DNA of 64,000 nt from Maniola hyperantus (lineage: Eukaryota; Arthropoda; Insecta; Lepidoptera; Nymphalidae): positions 6,398,501 through 6,462,500 of the forward strand of contig NC_048539.1 of the NCBI RefSeq assembly GCF_902806685.2, written 5' to 3'. The notes beneath the pieces were generated by a model that did not search any database, was not told the origin of the DNA, and worked only from the letters and a program-made list of their open reading frames with translations. Of the stretch, positions 1-13,200 are shown one piece after another (position 1 is the stretch's first letter; each line of letters opens with the position of its first letter). A program made the translations under genes and the position numbers.

Positions 1-1532
1 CATTTTTTGATTGTCAATTGTTAAGGTTTGTAATGGTTACCTATTATAGATAGAGATCCGAGACAGTAGAATCCGAATTCCGATAAAAACAAATAAAATA
101 TAATAATTTTAAAATTTATTAAGTAATAAAAACCATTCAACAAACAAAACAATACATAGTACATAACAAATGTCAATTTTTGTGTAAACAACTTTTGGAT
201 TTTTTATAATTATAATAATATTATACTTTAATCATTAATCTATGACTTACCTATCTATTAAAAATTACAAATTAAAACAGGTACAAAATTTCAAGATAAT
301 CTTAATTTGTGCTTGTAAATATGAACATCAAATTATAGCAGTTCAAATTTTTATTTCAAAACATTTATTGAACTTTTTCCTTAAATAATATTATAAAAAT
401 AAGGCACAAAATTATCATCCATGTTATAGTCTACCTAGGTACCGAGTTTTTTTTTTTTTTTTTTAATTATTTTTTTTCTTCTTCTTGTCATTATCTGCAA
501 TCAGTCGGGGGACTATAAGCAGATTTATTGTGCTGAATTTGGTATTGAGAAACGAGGGAGCCATTGGCCACTGCTCCCACGTTCATCAGATATCGAGCAC
601 ATCAGCTCGTTTTAGTCTTTTTACTCTAGGGGCAGCTAGAAGTGAGTTGGCGAGGTACCGAGTTTATAGCAGAGTTTATTTGATAGATGCAGGCATTATA
701 ATCATTAGGACTCATTTTTAAAATCCATTCCATTAATGCATTTGAGCCCAATTTAATCACAATTTTTAAATAATTACTACAGAATCCTTATTAAAATACA
801 CCAATTTATATGAACAATATTATGACTAGAATGAAAAGGAAAATGATACCAATTCTTTAATTTGAAAAGCCTTAAAAAAAAGATTTCTCAAAAGGTTTTG
901 ATGGCACTTATGTTTAGGAAGATTATATTTCTAGATAAAATATAGTAGTATCAACTAAATATAAAGGACTTTTTCTTGTAAATATTATAATCTAAATTGT
1001 CATATTTATAATATGAATCTGGATTGTACCTGTACTGTCAACATTTCAAACGATCATGATTAATTGATTTTATGATTACTTAATGATTTGCCTATTTTTT
1101 AATATGCAATATATTTGATCATTTATTTATAAAGAGTAGGTAACAAGATATCATAAAAGCAATGTATTTATTAAATACATAATAAAAAAGAAAATTTTGT
1201 AAAACTATTGTAAGATTAAGTACATTTTAACTACAAATTCCTACAAAATGGAAGACTAGTTTGCTATGATCTATCTCAGATTTTTTTCCTACTTTAGGTG
1301 TACAGGTTTTAGAAATATACATATATGATAATATTTCTATATTCTATTAACTTAAAAAATGAGATAGTATAAAGAACACTAAAATAAAATATAGAATAAG
1401 TTTTGTGCTCATAATTGCCAACTTAGAGTTCATATTATAATTCTACAGGCACAATTTCTTTCAGCAAAAACCTTTCTTGCTAAAAATTTCATCATTCTAT
1501 CATCAAAAATCATCAGTCTACATTTAAAACAT
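1..1532. other. Gene-free AT-rich flank
   Basis: This is AT-rich non-coding DNA downstream of the AK3 gene, which is transcribed leftwards. The only structured object seen is a SINE-like insertion at 450-652. TTTATT motifs around 1120-1160 could be AATAAA polyadenylation signals of the minus-strand AK3 transcript, but none is clearly preferred. No other gene was seen. Confidence 0.6.
437..665 (-). mobile_element. SINE-like retroposon with 13-bp target duplication
   Basis: A ~200 bp insertion (450-652) starts with a long T run at its left edge, so the element lies on the minus strand with a poly(A) tail. It is flanked by a perfect 13-bp direct repeat, AGGTACCGAGTTT, at 437-449 and 653-665. 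That is the expected signature of target-primed reverse transcription. The tail context (TAATT followed by A run) resembles the tail of the insertion at 42988-43116. A 78-codon ORF across it is incidental. Confidence 0.7.
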
Positions 1533-2192
1533 CTACAATTTCTGGAAAATAGAATCTAAGTAAGCTGTTACTTTGGGCCATATTTCATCTGATGTCCTTC
1601 CTTCAAACTCCTTGAGAATACCTTTATCTTTATAAAAGTTAATGACCGGCCGAGTAACTTGTTCATATATTTCTAATCTCTTTTGCACAGCTTCTGGTTT
1701 ATCATCTGGCCTCTGAATCAAATCTTCCCCAGTCACATCATCTTTTCCTTCTGATTTCGGAGTGTTAAACCCTATGTTATACACTCTTCCAGACGGCAAA
1801 TGGACCCACCTACTTTTTACTCTGTCAATTATGACTTCAAATGGCACAACTAAATTCAAGACCACATCAACAGGTTGTACCTTCCACAGAGCATTAGCCT
1901 GGCCGACTGTCCTGGGAAAACCATCCAAAAGCCAAGGTCTATTCTGCACTTTTTTCAACTCTGCTAACATAAACTTTATCATCACATTGTCAGGTACAAG
2001 TTTTCCTTCATCGAGATACGATTTCACTTCCTTACCTAGCTCTGTCTTTTTTTCAATGTGATCCCTCAGCTTATCCCCACTAGAAACATGTTCTACACTG
2101 TACTTCATAACTATTCTAGACGAAATCGTACCTTTTCCAGACGCTGGAGCTCCCAATATTAGGGATTTTAATATTTTGTTCTTAATAGTCAT
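1533..2192 (-). CDS. AK3: Adenylate kinase 3 (GTP:AMP phosphotransferase, mitochondrial)
   Basis: This is a single-exon 219-residue protein. It transfers phosphate between GTP (or ITP) and AMP in the mitochondrial matrix, recycling AMP and the GTP made by succinyl-CoA synthetase. The P-loop GAPASGKGT is at residues 14-22. The SSGD AMP-site motif is near 37-40 and DGFPR is at 90-94. The long LID, with HLPSGRVYN at 131-139 and TGEDLIQRPDD at 154-164, lacks the zinc cysteines of bacterial enzymes and matches AK3 rather than AK2. Length is normal for AK3. The start is the first in-frame ATG ahead of the P-loop. The gene is divergent from the PARG-like gene, with under 500 bp between start codons. 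Lack of introns could reflect an old retrocopy or intron loss, but the frame is intact. Confidence 0.95.
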   Translation of the reverse strand: MTIKNKILKSLILGAPASGKGTISSRIVMKYSVEHVSSGDKLRDHIEKKTELGKEVKSYLDEGKLVPDNVMIKFMLAELKKVQNRPWLLDGFPRTVGQANALWKVQPVDVVLNLVVPFEVIIDRVKSRWVHLPSGRVYNIGFNTPKSEGKDDVTGEDLIQRPDDKPEAVQKRLEIYEQVTRPVINFYKDKGILKEFEGRTSDEIWPKVTAYLDSIFQKL

Positions 2193-2679
2193 TTTCGCTT
2201 GATTTTACCACAGCGACCTTTGAGCAATTTGCGTACTTTGATAGAATGAATAAAATATATGTATGCCTGTAATATCTGAGGCGGCCTTGCTTGTGTCCGG
2301 ACTATCAATCTATACTATCGTTATTAATAACAATCTTTCTGATCGCGATTTACGTCATTTCGATATAAATAATTGAAAAATACCTTATCATTTCGGTGTT
2401 ACTGATAAGAATTTTGTAGATCGATGCGGCGAACGGAGATTTAGACACAGTTTATTCTTAGATGTTAGATGTATGAACTTATATAACGTATTTGTCGTAG
2501 AATATGATACAAAAGTTAACACTTATAATTAGTATAAAATTGTTTAAAAGGCTTGAAAAGTAATTAAAATAATAAAGAAATTTGTAAACATTTCGAAGAC
2601 AAACTTGAGTCCAAAGTACAAATTACAAAACAAACTGTCGCCCACTGTCGGTTCTGTCAGTTGTCACCGTCAAGCGTCA
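2193..2679. promoter_or_regulatory. Divergent promoter interval (AK3 / PARG-like gene)
   Basis: About 490 bp separate the AK3 start (minus) from the PARG-like start (plus). The interval has no coding potential and must hold both promoters and both 5' UTRs. No unambiguous TATA box or initiator was picked out by eye, so this call rests on gene orientation only. Confidence 0.5.
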
Positions 2680-4209
2680 ATGTCAACATGTCAACAGCAA
2701 AGGTAAGGTCAAATTGCACCATAGACAGCAGAATATTTTAACATAGTTATTACATGTTACATTTATATTCTTTGAATAATTTTATTACACACAATACGAA
2801 AACCTGGACATCTGAAAACTATTCACTTCGCTCGAGCATATGCCATGCAAATTACCAAGCGTCTCTGCATCTATTCTATAATGGTTCGAAATGCCTTTCA
2901 TACCGAGAAGAGCCGGTTGCTCTTCACAAAAATTCAATTTATTGTACAATGATGTTATTAAAGGTCATTGCATACCTACGTAGCATGTGCCAGACGGGAC
3001 GGGAGGATTTCTTGAAATACTATTGGATAACTAGAACGTCCGTCTTCTAAACGCGCCGTAACCTCGGCTGCTTCATTAAATTCTAAGGCGCAATGCTCAC
3101 AGACAGTAGCGGGGGGTTTGTTTTAGGATGCCATCTTTCGTTAGAGAGTAGTAGATATATTCCTTGGATACCATTAAAAAAGTTCTGCTTAGTACCTACC
3201 CATATAAATAATTTTATTAGTTAATATATTATTAATTAGTTCCGGAGATCTAAACTTTATCTCTTTATAATACCTATTAGTGCACCGATAAGTAGCTAAT
3301 AATATACCTACTTACCACCTAAGCACACCGTGTTTAAAATTTACTTGATTAAGTTTTGTTTCGGTTTAATTTCCAGAATGGCGCTTGTAATGTTACCCTG
3401 CGACCTGCCCTGGTGGACTTCCGTGCAACGTCATCTAAAACATCTGCTAGTAGCCTCGTCGTCAGCAAAATTAACGGCCAGCATGTTGAAAATTCATGAC
3501 ATGTGCAAGTGCGTATCTATCTGAAAGCTGATGTAATGTAATATGAAAATATGTTTTTTTTTCTGACTTCCTGAAATAAAGACTTTATGACCCAGAAATG
3601 CAAGGTACCTACTGAAACAGAAACATTTTCTAACTTCTACTGAACCGATTCTTAGGGTCTTTGCACACGGATCTCAGGACAAAACATTATGTAAGCCTCA
3701 GGTTCCAACTCATGCATCCTGATGATGCAGCTGGGTTATTGCCCACTTAGAGTCGGCAAGAAATAAGAATTTACCCGATTGCATATCTATACCAAATCGT
3801 GGGTACTAATACCAAATAAAGTTTTTATTATTGAACTTCGGGTTCCAATTCCAACTCGTCAATCCTGACACGATAAGAGATTGAGGATCTATCGGTTTTA
3901 TGAATTAGTATTATAGGCGAAATAAAACTGTTTAACTTACTTATAAGTTTTCAAGTTAATTTACCTAACCTTACATGATTTGCACCTTGGGACCCCAACG
4001 TCTATCGGTTGTACGAACTATGTGCCCTGCCACAAACAAGGTGCTGGAATGGCGACCTCGCACCGGAAGACGCAGCGTTGGAAGACCCCCCACTAGGTGG
4101 ACGGACGACATCAGACGAGTCGCTGGGAGCCGCTGGATCCAGGCGGCGCAAGACCGTGGCGTGTGGAAGTCCCTACAAGAGACCTATGTCCAGCAGCGGA
4201 CGTCTATTG

Positions 4210-4247
<38 letters not shown>

Positions 4248-7200
4248 CATGATTTGAAGTTTCTTTTTGCAGATTAATTTTTTCTACCTCTTGAAATATA
4301 CAGTTCGTTAACATTACAGCATCGGGATAGATCCAGATGACGATATCAAGGATCCGGACCTAATGAAAGGGTTAGAACAGTTTCTAGAGGAGGAGTTGTC
4401 TGATGAGGAGCGAAGGACTTTCTTGGACAATACAATCCGAATCATGGTGAACAGAGCATTACATCTAAAAAGATGGCGCCCACCCAAAGGCCTTATGTTT
4501 AGTTTACAGCAACAGAGTAAGAAAATGAATGGTGTATAGTAATTATTAGCGAGTACGTACTATCTACGTAAAATCCCGTGGGAACTGTTTGATTTTCCTG
4601 GATAAAAATCTAGCCAAGTGCGAGTCAAGCTGGCGCACCGAGGGTTCCGTACTACAATCGTATTTTTTCGACATTTTGCACGATAATTAAAAAAACTATA
4701 ATGTATAAAAATTAATAAAAATATGTTTTCGAATGTACAGGTAAAGCCCTTTCACGTGATATAGTTATCTTACTTCGAAAATTGAAAATACTAATTATTA
4801 GTTCATGACCACAATTTAATTTTTTTTGTGATGTAACTAACCCTCAATTCACGGTTTTCAGATTTTTCCTAAGACTAAGTCAACGGGAAGTACCCTGTAG
4901 GTTTCTTGACAGACCGACAACAAAGTGATCTTATAAGGGTTCCGTTTTTCCTTTTGAGGTACGGAACCCTAAAAATACCCTAGCCGGGATGCAAGCTATC
5001 CCTGTACCTAATTTCGTCAATCGGTTAAACAGATGGTCCGTAAATAGCTAGCAGACAGACATTCGCATGTATAATATTGAGAATGGGTGTAGAGTGCAGA
5101 TAAATGAAAGTAGCCTTTAGACCAACTACTGACACAGAATCACAATAATACCTGCAGCAGGTAGGTACTACCTACTGGCCAAATATCTTCCCTTTTCTGA
5201 AGAACGAGCAAGAGATGCATCAAAGCACGCCTTAAGCGTCAGTGTGCCATGCCAGATTAGGTATCAGCAGCCAAGGTGGTCTAATCACCCGTCTAATCGG
5301 GTATCTAAGGCCTAATCTAGTGTGTATGTCTTCAAATAAAATGTGTCGTACTCGTGTCGCGAGTCGTGGATCGATGACTGATGCGTCATGTGACAGATCA
5401 GTTTATTGGACTTTTAAAACAGAATCCATCAGTCGCCCTGCACTAATCGCTTGGTGGATGTACCCTCTTGGTTTACAACACAAATGCTCAACATCAAATA
5501 CCTATATAGTGTAGGTACATCATTTAATTTTCTTTTTCTAGGTGATGTGACTGAACTCGACTACAATTTCCTTTCGTCACTTGTTGCACACGCATTCTTT
5601 TCTACTTTCCCAAAACGGACACTCAAAACACACCCAACATTGCAAGATTTCAATTTTACGCATTTTTTTAAGAATTTACACAGGTAAGTGAATATATGTA
5701 CCTATAGTTATTTCCATAGTAGGTACTATAATATAGGTACCTAACTAACTTTTCTGGCTTTATCCCCTACGAGTCGAGTAAACTTTATTGCCATTATAGA
5801 TTTAGATGACAACAACGGCGATTTACCAACTTCAGTTGTCCAGTAGATACGAAGCATTTTTATATGAGGTCGTTTTTATTTGTTTCAGAAAATCACAAAG
5901 AAACAAATTAAAAAGTCTACTTCATTACTTCGAATGGTTAGATAAGAATAGCAATGAAGGATCTATTAAATTAAGTAGACAGGTACGTCATACTTCCCTT
6001 AGTCTGTACCTATATTTTCGAAATTTCAAAGTTCAAACCCTCATCGCCACATATTATTATAATCGTCATCAAGGTTGTTGTTGGTTTGACAAGCAATTAA
6101 TCTTTCCATTGGTCAGAAGTGGTATCCGTCTGACTCCCGCACAACATCAAACCTATCGTCTCAAACAATGGATATCCACCGCTGGACATATGTATCTGTT
6201 ATAAATTTCAATACTCCATAGTGTTGCGCCGCCGCCTTGGTTCCAGCGGCTCACTTCGTCTCATTTGATGTCATGCCCATTGTCCATCTTGTGAAAGTTC
6301 ATCTACATAGTCTGGTAACCACTCCAGCATCTTGAGATCCCAATGTCTATCGGTTCTACGAACTACTCGTATGTGTCTCGCCCAATAGCTTCACAACTCG
6401 TTGAACTATTGAACTATAACCTAGTGACTATTCTGTGTTGGTTACTCTACTTCTTCGACGGATATTCTCATTTCCTCACTAAACTCCCAACACAGATGTC
6501 TATATCCCCCGCTGAATGAATCTAAACTTTCTCAGTAGGCCATTAATTAAGAACCATGTATCAGAGCCGTGTTGAGTTTGAACTTGATATTATTTTCAGG
6601 TAATGACTTCTAAGCAGTGGTTGACAATAGAAGATTGGTTAGAATGCACGCTGCCGCTGTGTAAGCTGTTGGTGAGGCACGAGGGAAGGCCGGAGCGGTG
6701 CGAGAGCGATGATGCACTGAGGGTTTGTTTCGCTTCCAGCAGAATCGGCGGAGAGGTCCTCGTTGATGGGGAATCTCAGGTAAGCGAATAGAAACAAATA
6801 CTACCTATTGAAGAATGACAAAAGTTCATAGGTGGATCCTATAAGTCTCGTTACGGTAAAAGCAGGTGCACTTCCGAAATTATTACGAGAAGCAATTATG
6901 TAGTATTTTAATAAATAGTACTTTTTAACTAAATTATTACTTCCCTAAGTATTTACTTTTAAAGATTTTTAGAGCTCATTGTAGGTCCTGTAGGTACGTA
7001 TTATTTTGATTGATTTTAATTACACGAAATGTAAAAACCAATTGAAAATTGGGGGTAGTTTTATGAAATCATAGTAAATCTAAATTGGTGTATGGAAAGA
7101 ATCATAGATGTCATTTATATAACTCTATGGAATAAAATAAATGAGTTTTAAAAGACAGACCTACAAAACAGTCTTCTATATCTATACTAATATTATAAAG

Positions 7201-10200
7201 AGTTAATGTCGTTAAGTTTGTTTGTAGGAGGTAATCTCTGGAACTACTGAACCGATTTTGAAAATTCTTTCACCAATAGAAAGCTACATTATTCCTGAGT
7301 GACATAGGCTATATTAAGCCGCGGGGATCAGCTAGTCTAATATAGAAAAAAAACTTTTCAGGAATCCCTAACAATGTTCATGATGCCAGAACTTCTGCCT
7401 GCTATGCTTTCCGTAGAGGCACTCGAAGATAACGAAGTTTTAAAAGTGGAAGGTGTTAGGATGTTTAGCAGAATTAGCGACAAAAGGCAGAAAAATAATG
7501 TAGAACTACTAGAAGAACCCAAAACTGTAAGTAGCTACCCGTAAGATATTCATAAGACTAATAGATAGACATAAGATTCATAAGACGCGACGATGGTTAC
7601 TAGAGTTAAAATCTCTATTTTTTAGTTTTTCAAATTAGGTAGGTACTTTGTTTACGCCTTTATAAACGGTATTTTTGATGTATTTTATTTGGTCCTTCGA
7701 AGAGGGTACTTAACAATAATGTGCCTCTGTTAATGTATAATCTCTATATTAAACGTTTACTTATAATTATTTAACATTTCTAGGTAACAGTGTGTCTAAT
7801 GGATGCAGAAGATTACAGCGCACTACCACTAGGCCAATGGGAAGAGGATAACGTTCTTCGAGAACTCAACAAGTGCCTGTTAGCCTATCAACAAACACCA
7901 ATGAAAAGCCGCGAAATTCAAAAACTTGAACGACGCTTGTCACCTATTGGTACGAATTATCTATAACTTTCTTATTTTTTTCTTAATTATACGACAAGTT
8001 AGATTTTGATCCTGATCTTACTAGTTTGTAACAGTCTATAGAAACGCGCTAACCTGGGGCTGAAAGGAGCAGAGAACTTATTAGTAGTTAATAACCCTTT
8101 TCGCCTTTATTCAGATTTCAGAACTATAAACTCTCTTCTCTCTCTCTCTCAGTAAGCGTCGTCAACGACACAACACCTTGGTCATGAGGATGATCATGCT
8201 CATGGCTGAGGGTTGTGACCTCTTTTATTGTCTTTCATGGGGCTTTAAGAAATATGAGGGGGTCAGATCGTTCCTTACAGTCTTTTAATTTTACTACAAG
8301 AGATTAGTAATTTCTACTCATGTTCTTTACTCCACCATCTCAGTTAGGTATTTACTTTATATGTAATTTTTCAGGAGAATCGTTCAGCCAAACGCCCGAA
8401 GTGGAAGCCACAGTAATGATCAAACAAGCGTCCTCCTGTAGTACAATAAACAGTATTAGCAGCAGAAGTCCTTCGCCGCAAAACTACAGCGCAACTGCCC
8501 TCAATCTCAATGACCCAAGTACGTTAAACAACACCTATAGTAGGTACTAAGTTTTCGACGACCTCGAGCGCGGAGTAACGAAAATGCCAAAGTCGGTCAC
8601 TCCCTTACCAATTTGAATTAACGTTGCTTAATAATCTTAATTGATTAATATGCGTTGTCACTACTATGCCACACTTCCCGTGGCCTTTTTTGGGTTTCAG
8701 TAAAGAAATGCTGTGAATTATTATTATTCTTGATAAGCGTAATGCATGATTTTGTGCAGGCAGGCTAAAAAATTGCTGTGCATTGTGTCCTTTACAGGCG
8801 TAGAACTGCAAAAACGCAAATGCTGGCTTTCACCCGACGCTGACACGTTGAACAACCGTCGAGGAAGGTTCATAGTGCTGGGTTCCTCTGGGGAATGTTT
8901 GCCTGTGACGAGAGGGTCCGGTCACTCCAACTTGGACACGCAAGAAGATAGTCTGTACTCCAGTTGCAACTCAAGCGATGATGAATTTCACAGTGCCAAT
9001 GATAGCTTTGATTATGGTGAGCAACGAAGAATTTATCTAACTAGTGAAATATTGTCTTAAAACAAGACAGCAAGTTAATGAAGTATTGTAAATTGTAATC
9101 CGTTCTTACCAAAGAAATTTTAAAGCAACTTCATTTTAAACCGATTGCGAAATTTGTTCAAACAATTAATTCAATTAATTAATTATTAATAAAAACGTGT
9201 TAAAAACTCACGACTGCAGAGCTTCTCTGGTGGCCTATTAGTATTACCACGAAATGCCTTAACAAGTCCTTACGTTTTCTCTACCTATTTATTCCTTTGT
9301 GCTCTATTTACCTATGAAATGCAAACAAACGCATCGAAATTGGTCCAGTACTTTGTAACACACAACCATACACAAACAACACAACAAACCTAAACATACA
9401 ACCTACTTATTTCAAACCGTCTAGCTAAAAAAATCCACTGCTGCAACTACGAGAATCCCCCAAGTTGTTTTATTCACAGGTAGCGAAGACGAAGGCCGAG
9501 GAGAGAGCGCACGACCAAATTCATTCCAATACTCCAAAGATTTATCAACGGAAGAAAGGAGAATGAGCTTCGCTGAACGCCTCAGAGAGGCGTTACGAAG
9601 AGAGGCAGAAAACTCATGTACGACTAGCACTACTGGTGACTGGTCTACGGACAGTTCCAGTTATGCTGTCGGAATCAGCATATCTGGAGCGGAAGTCAAC
9701 GACAATGATATAAGGTAATCATATTCTTTTGCCCCATAAGAATTCCTTGAACAAGGAATGAAGGAAGGGAGAGAAATAAAATAGAATGGTCGACTAGGAA
9801 GCCACGTCTCCTCTATACGGCAGACCTATTAAAATCATACAAGTATATTGTATAGAATACAATATGTCCGCCACTGACTTCTTCAGAATAAACCTTACCT
9901 CAGCTTTTCTAGTGGTAATTGATGGGTTACACAACGGAATTCGGAATCAGCTTATTTTATTACACACACAATACACAATACATTAACCTAATTTTTTTAT
10001 TTTTTGCCAAGATATATTATAGGTTTTCTCACCATGGATTTTCTCTTATATTAATCAAAAGTAAAGTATCTATCGTGCATTTCAGTATGTACCTATAAAC
10101 TATGTGGGTTAGGGTCCCAAGACGCTAGAATGGCGACCTCGCACCGGGCACCGGCAGGCAGCCCCCTAGGGAGACACAATAATATGGCATCAAACATGTC

Positions 10201-13200
10201 GCAGGGTGCCGCAGGATTCAGATAGCGGGGTTAACCGTGGCGTGTGAAAGTCCCTACAAGAGATCTTTGTCCAGAAGTGGACGTCTATCGGTTGACGACG
10301 ACAACCTATGCAAGTTAGTGTGTACAGAATATCTGAGTACTAATTCATACCCGCGATTGGCAAGGATCCACGCTTTCTGCTATGTTGGTCCTCATGCCCG
10401 GATAAATTAATAAAGCTTGTTCTTATTACAGGATAAAACGTGGCGGTTCCGTAGGTTTCGTATTGAATGAGATGGACAATTTAGAAAATGGAAACCAGCC
10501 CTCGAGGCGGCTTCTTTCTAGGAAAGAGACCGGGGACAGTTCTAAATACAGCTTCAGTACAGAATATACGTAAGTATCTACCCATTTTCTAAAAAAATCT
10601 ATGAATGGGTATATTTAAGTATAAACATTTTTTTTAATTCACTATAGATCACGCTTGATCACAATCTCATCTGATGGAGAGTGATGATTTGACGCGTTTG
10701 ATAGAAGATGCCTATTCACTCTTCTTTTAAAAATACCCGCACTGTTATTGGTAGAAAACTCGGATCGCGGAAAAGTATTCCAAACCAAGCCATGCATATG
10801 AAATGATAATGCAAAACGTTTCGTGCGTGTAGATGGAATATCGACGACATAAGCATGGAAAGTCCGCCCGATGTCTTGCGGTGCGATGTTAAAAACGAAA
10901 GGAAAATAAGACCGAAAAGCTCCTGAGCACTCTCTCACAAGCTTTTAATTTTCTTGCAGTTCAGAGTTGGAAGAAGTCTATGAACAATTCAACCAGTGGC
11001 TCAGCGATCCAATCATTGATAACGAAAGCACAGAAAACAAAAATAGAGAATTGGACTCTCGCGATTTAGCTGTGATAAGGTATGGGAACTATAGGTACTT
11101 TGCTAAACTATTGAAGTCGACGCATTTTAAATTGAGTCGTCGAGTTATCTGTCTGTTTCGCAAGGTCTAAGGTTCGTTTCTATAGCAAGGTCGAAATGCT
11201 GGCACTTTGAGATTTGCCTAGGCAATCCAGAAGTACATCCAAAACGAATATCTTTTTAGTTTTTTCATTATCTCCATTTACAGATTTGCTGGGTCACTGT
11301 TGAAGCGAACGCTAAGCGAATCGATGGCGAGCGTTAGTTGCGGGGCCGGTGCCGATGCCGCAGAGCTGTACGGGCGGGACTCCCGGGAGAGGACTACGCC
11401 TCGAAGCCTCGCTCTCGCCGCTCGCTCCCTGTCCCTAGAGCTAGCGAGACATCGACACCGACTCGCCGCGCATTTGGTATACACAATGCATACCTACCTA
11501 TACCATAAATATTTCCGCATATTTTTTATATTTTTTATTCTGATACAAGTTAGCCCTTGGCTGCGATCTCAATTTATGGTAAGTTATTGTAAACGCAAAT
11601 GACGACCTCCGTAAGACCTCGTTATAAATGGGAAGTCTTAGAGTCGATTCCCGGCAGGGGCAATATGGAGTTATAATTTTTTGTCTCTGATCTGATCTGG
11701 TGGTACGCTTCGGCCTGTTACCACCCTACCGGTAAAGCCGTGCCGCAAACCGATCAAGGGCATGGATTTAATGAAACCCTTCCAAGTTAGTTCGCCTCCA
11801 TCTTAGATTGCATCATCAGCTACCACCAGGTGAGCTCGCAGTCAAGGCCTAACTTGTCTGAATAAAAAAATTCAAGCACTCCAACGTAACAAACGTAAAT
11901 CCCGAGCATACTTCTACAAATTACTCTTGTCGGACCAAATTATTCCTATTATGGACCACCCACACACGACCGGATGGAGACGGACGTTGAACTGTCCCAT
12001 TCCAAAACTGCGATTATAACTGGAGATTCATGCATTGTAATTATTACAATCATTATCCTTAACAGTCTTCATTTTTGTCAAGATTAGTACGGGACGTAAG
12101 ACTTGTTATGATTTGTGCATCGTGCCATCCGTATTTTTGAGAGCTGTATTTTCCGTAGCTTGTAAGTTTTTTTTTTTAATTATAAGTATAAAGGCACGAC
12201 GCCTGTGTTGTTGGACTAACGCAATTTAGACTAATGTTTTTATACAAACATCATGTTAGATATTTTGCAATTCTTACTGCTTTTTTCGAAATCACTAATT
12301 TTATAGGCTGGAGTTCATTACTTCCAAATAGGTAATTATGGCCAATCTCCAGCGCCAATTTTCAAGACTGGCATATCAGCCCCCCAATTGTGTAAGAATA
12401 ACCATTTCATGGCTATCGCAATCGTCAAGAATTCTGCCCTTTGATTGGCTGTGAAAAAATGTAAAAAGCGAATCAACCAATCAAAGGGCAGAATTTATTG
12501 ACGATTGCGATAGCCATGAAATGGTTATTCTTACACAATTGGGGGGCTGTTACTATAAACGTAATAAAAAATTGTAGAAATAATAGATATTAACTAATAC
12601 TCTCTTAATATGCTCTTGACTAATAATCTAAGCTCTAAGTTTCTAAGTTCATACATGGTTCATACAGTACAATTTTTGACAGAAACGTAAAGTAAAAGAA
12701 TCGATACCAGAAGATGTGTTAGAAAACTCAAGTGCCAGATGCGATAAAGATGACAAAAATGCCAATGTTAACGAAAAGTCCTTCAGTTTGTCAACTGAAA
12801 CATGCTCGACACAATTGTCCAACCCCGATGTAAGAAAGAAAAAGCTTAACTGGGTGGTAAACATGATAGTCGAAACTATAGAAGAAAATATCGAATGCGA
12901 ACCAGTAACGGTTAAAATAAAAATACCGAAGGTCAGATGTGGTCTTTGCCCGATCAATTTCAATCTAAAAACATCTAAATAAATTTACCTATACTAATAC
13001 ATAGTTTGAATGCACTGGTGTTTGCTTGATATCAATATACGTATTTATGTAGCATGAAAAATCGATTTAAATGAACGCACTACTGGTAAATTCACATTAC
13101 CTATTACAATAATAACCTGCTAGGTACTTAAATTATATCATGATAATATAATTAAAGCTATAAGCGCTATGGTCTTGACGTATATATTAATTTATGTAGC

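Noticed and set aside
485..721. 78-codon ORF near the left edge
   Set aside because: It spans a SINE-like insertion and its target duplication. There is no ATG start or domain support.
2754..3050. 98-codon ORF inside intron 1 of the PARG-like gene
   Set aside because: No family resemblance, and it is flanked by consistent splice sites of the host gene. Probably chance.
3975..4257. A short gene encoding a poly-Asp or poly-Met tailed protein
   Set aside because: The tail is the GAT microsatellite of an RTE retrotransposon fragment.
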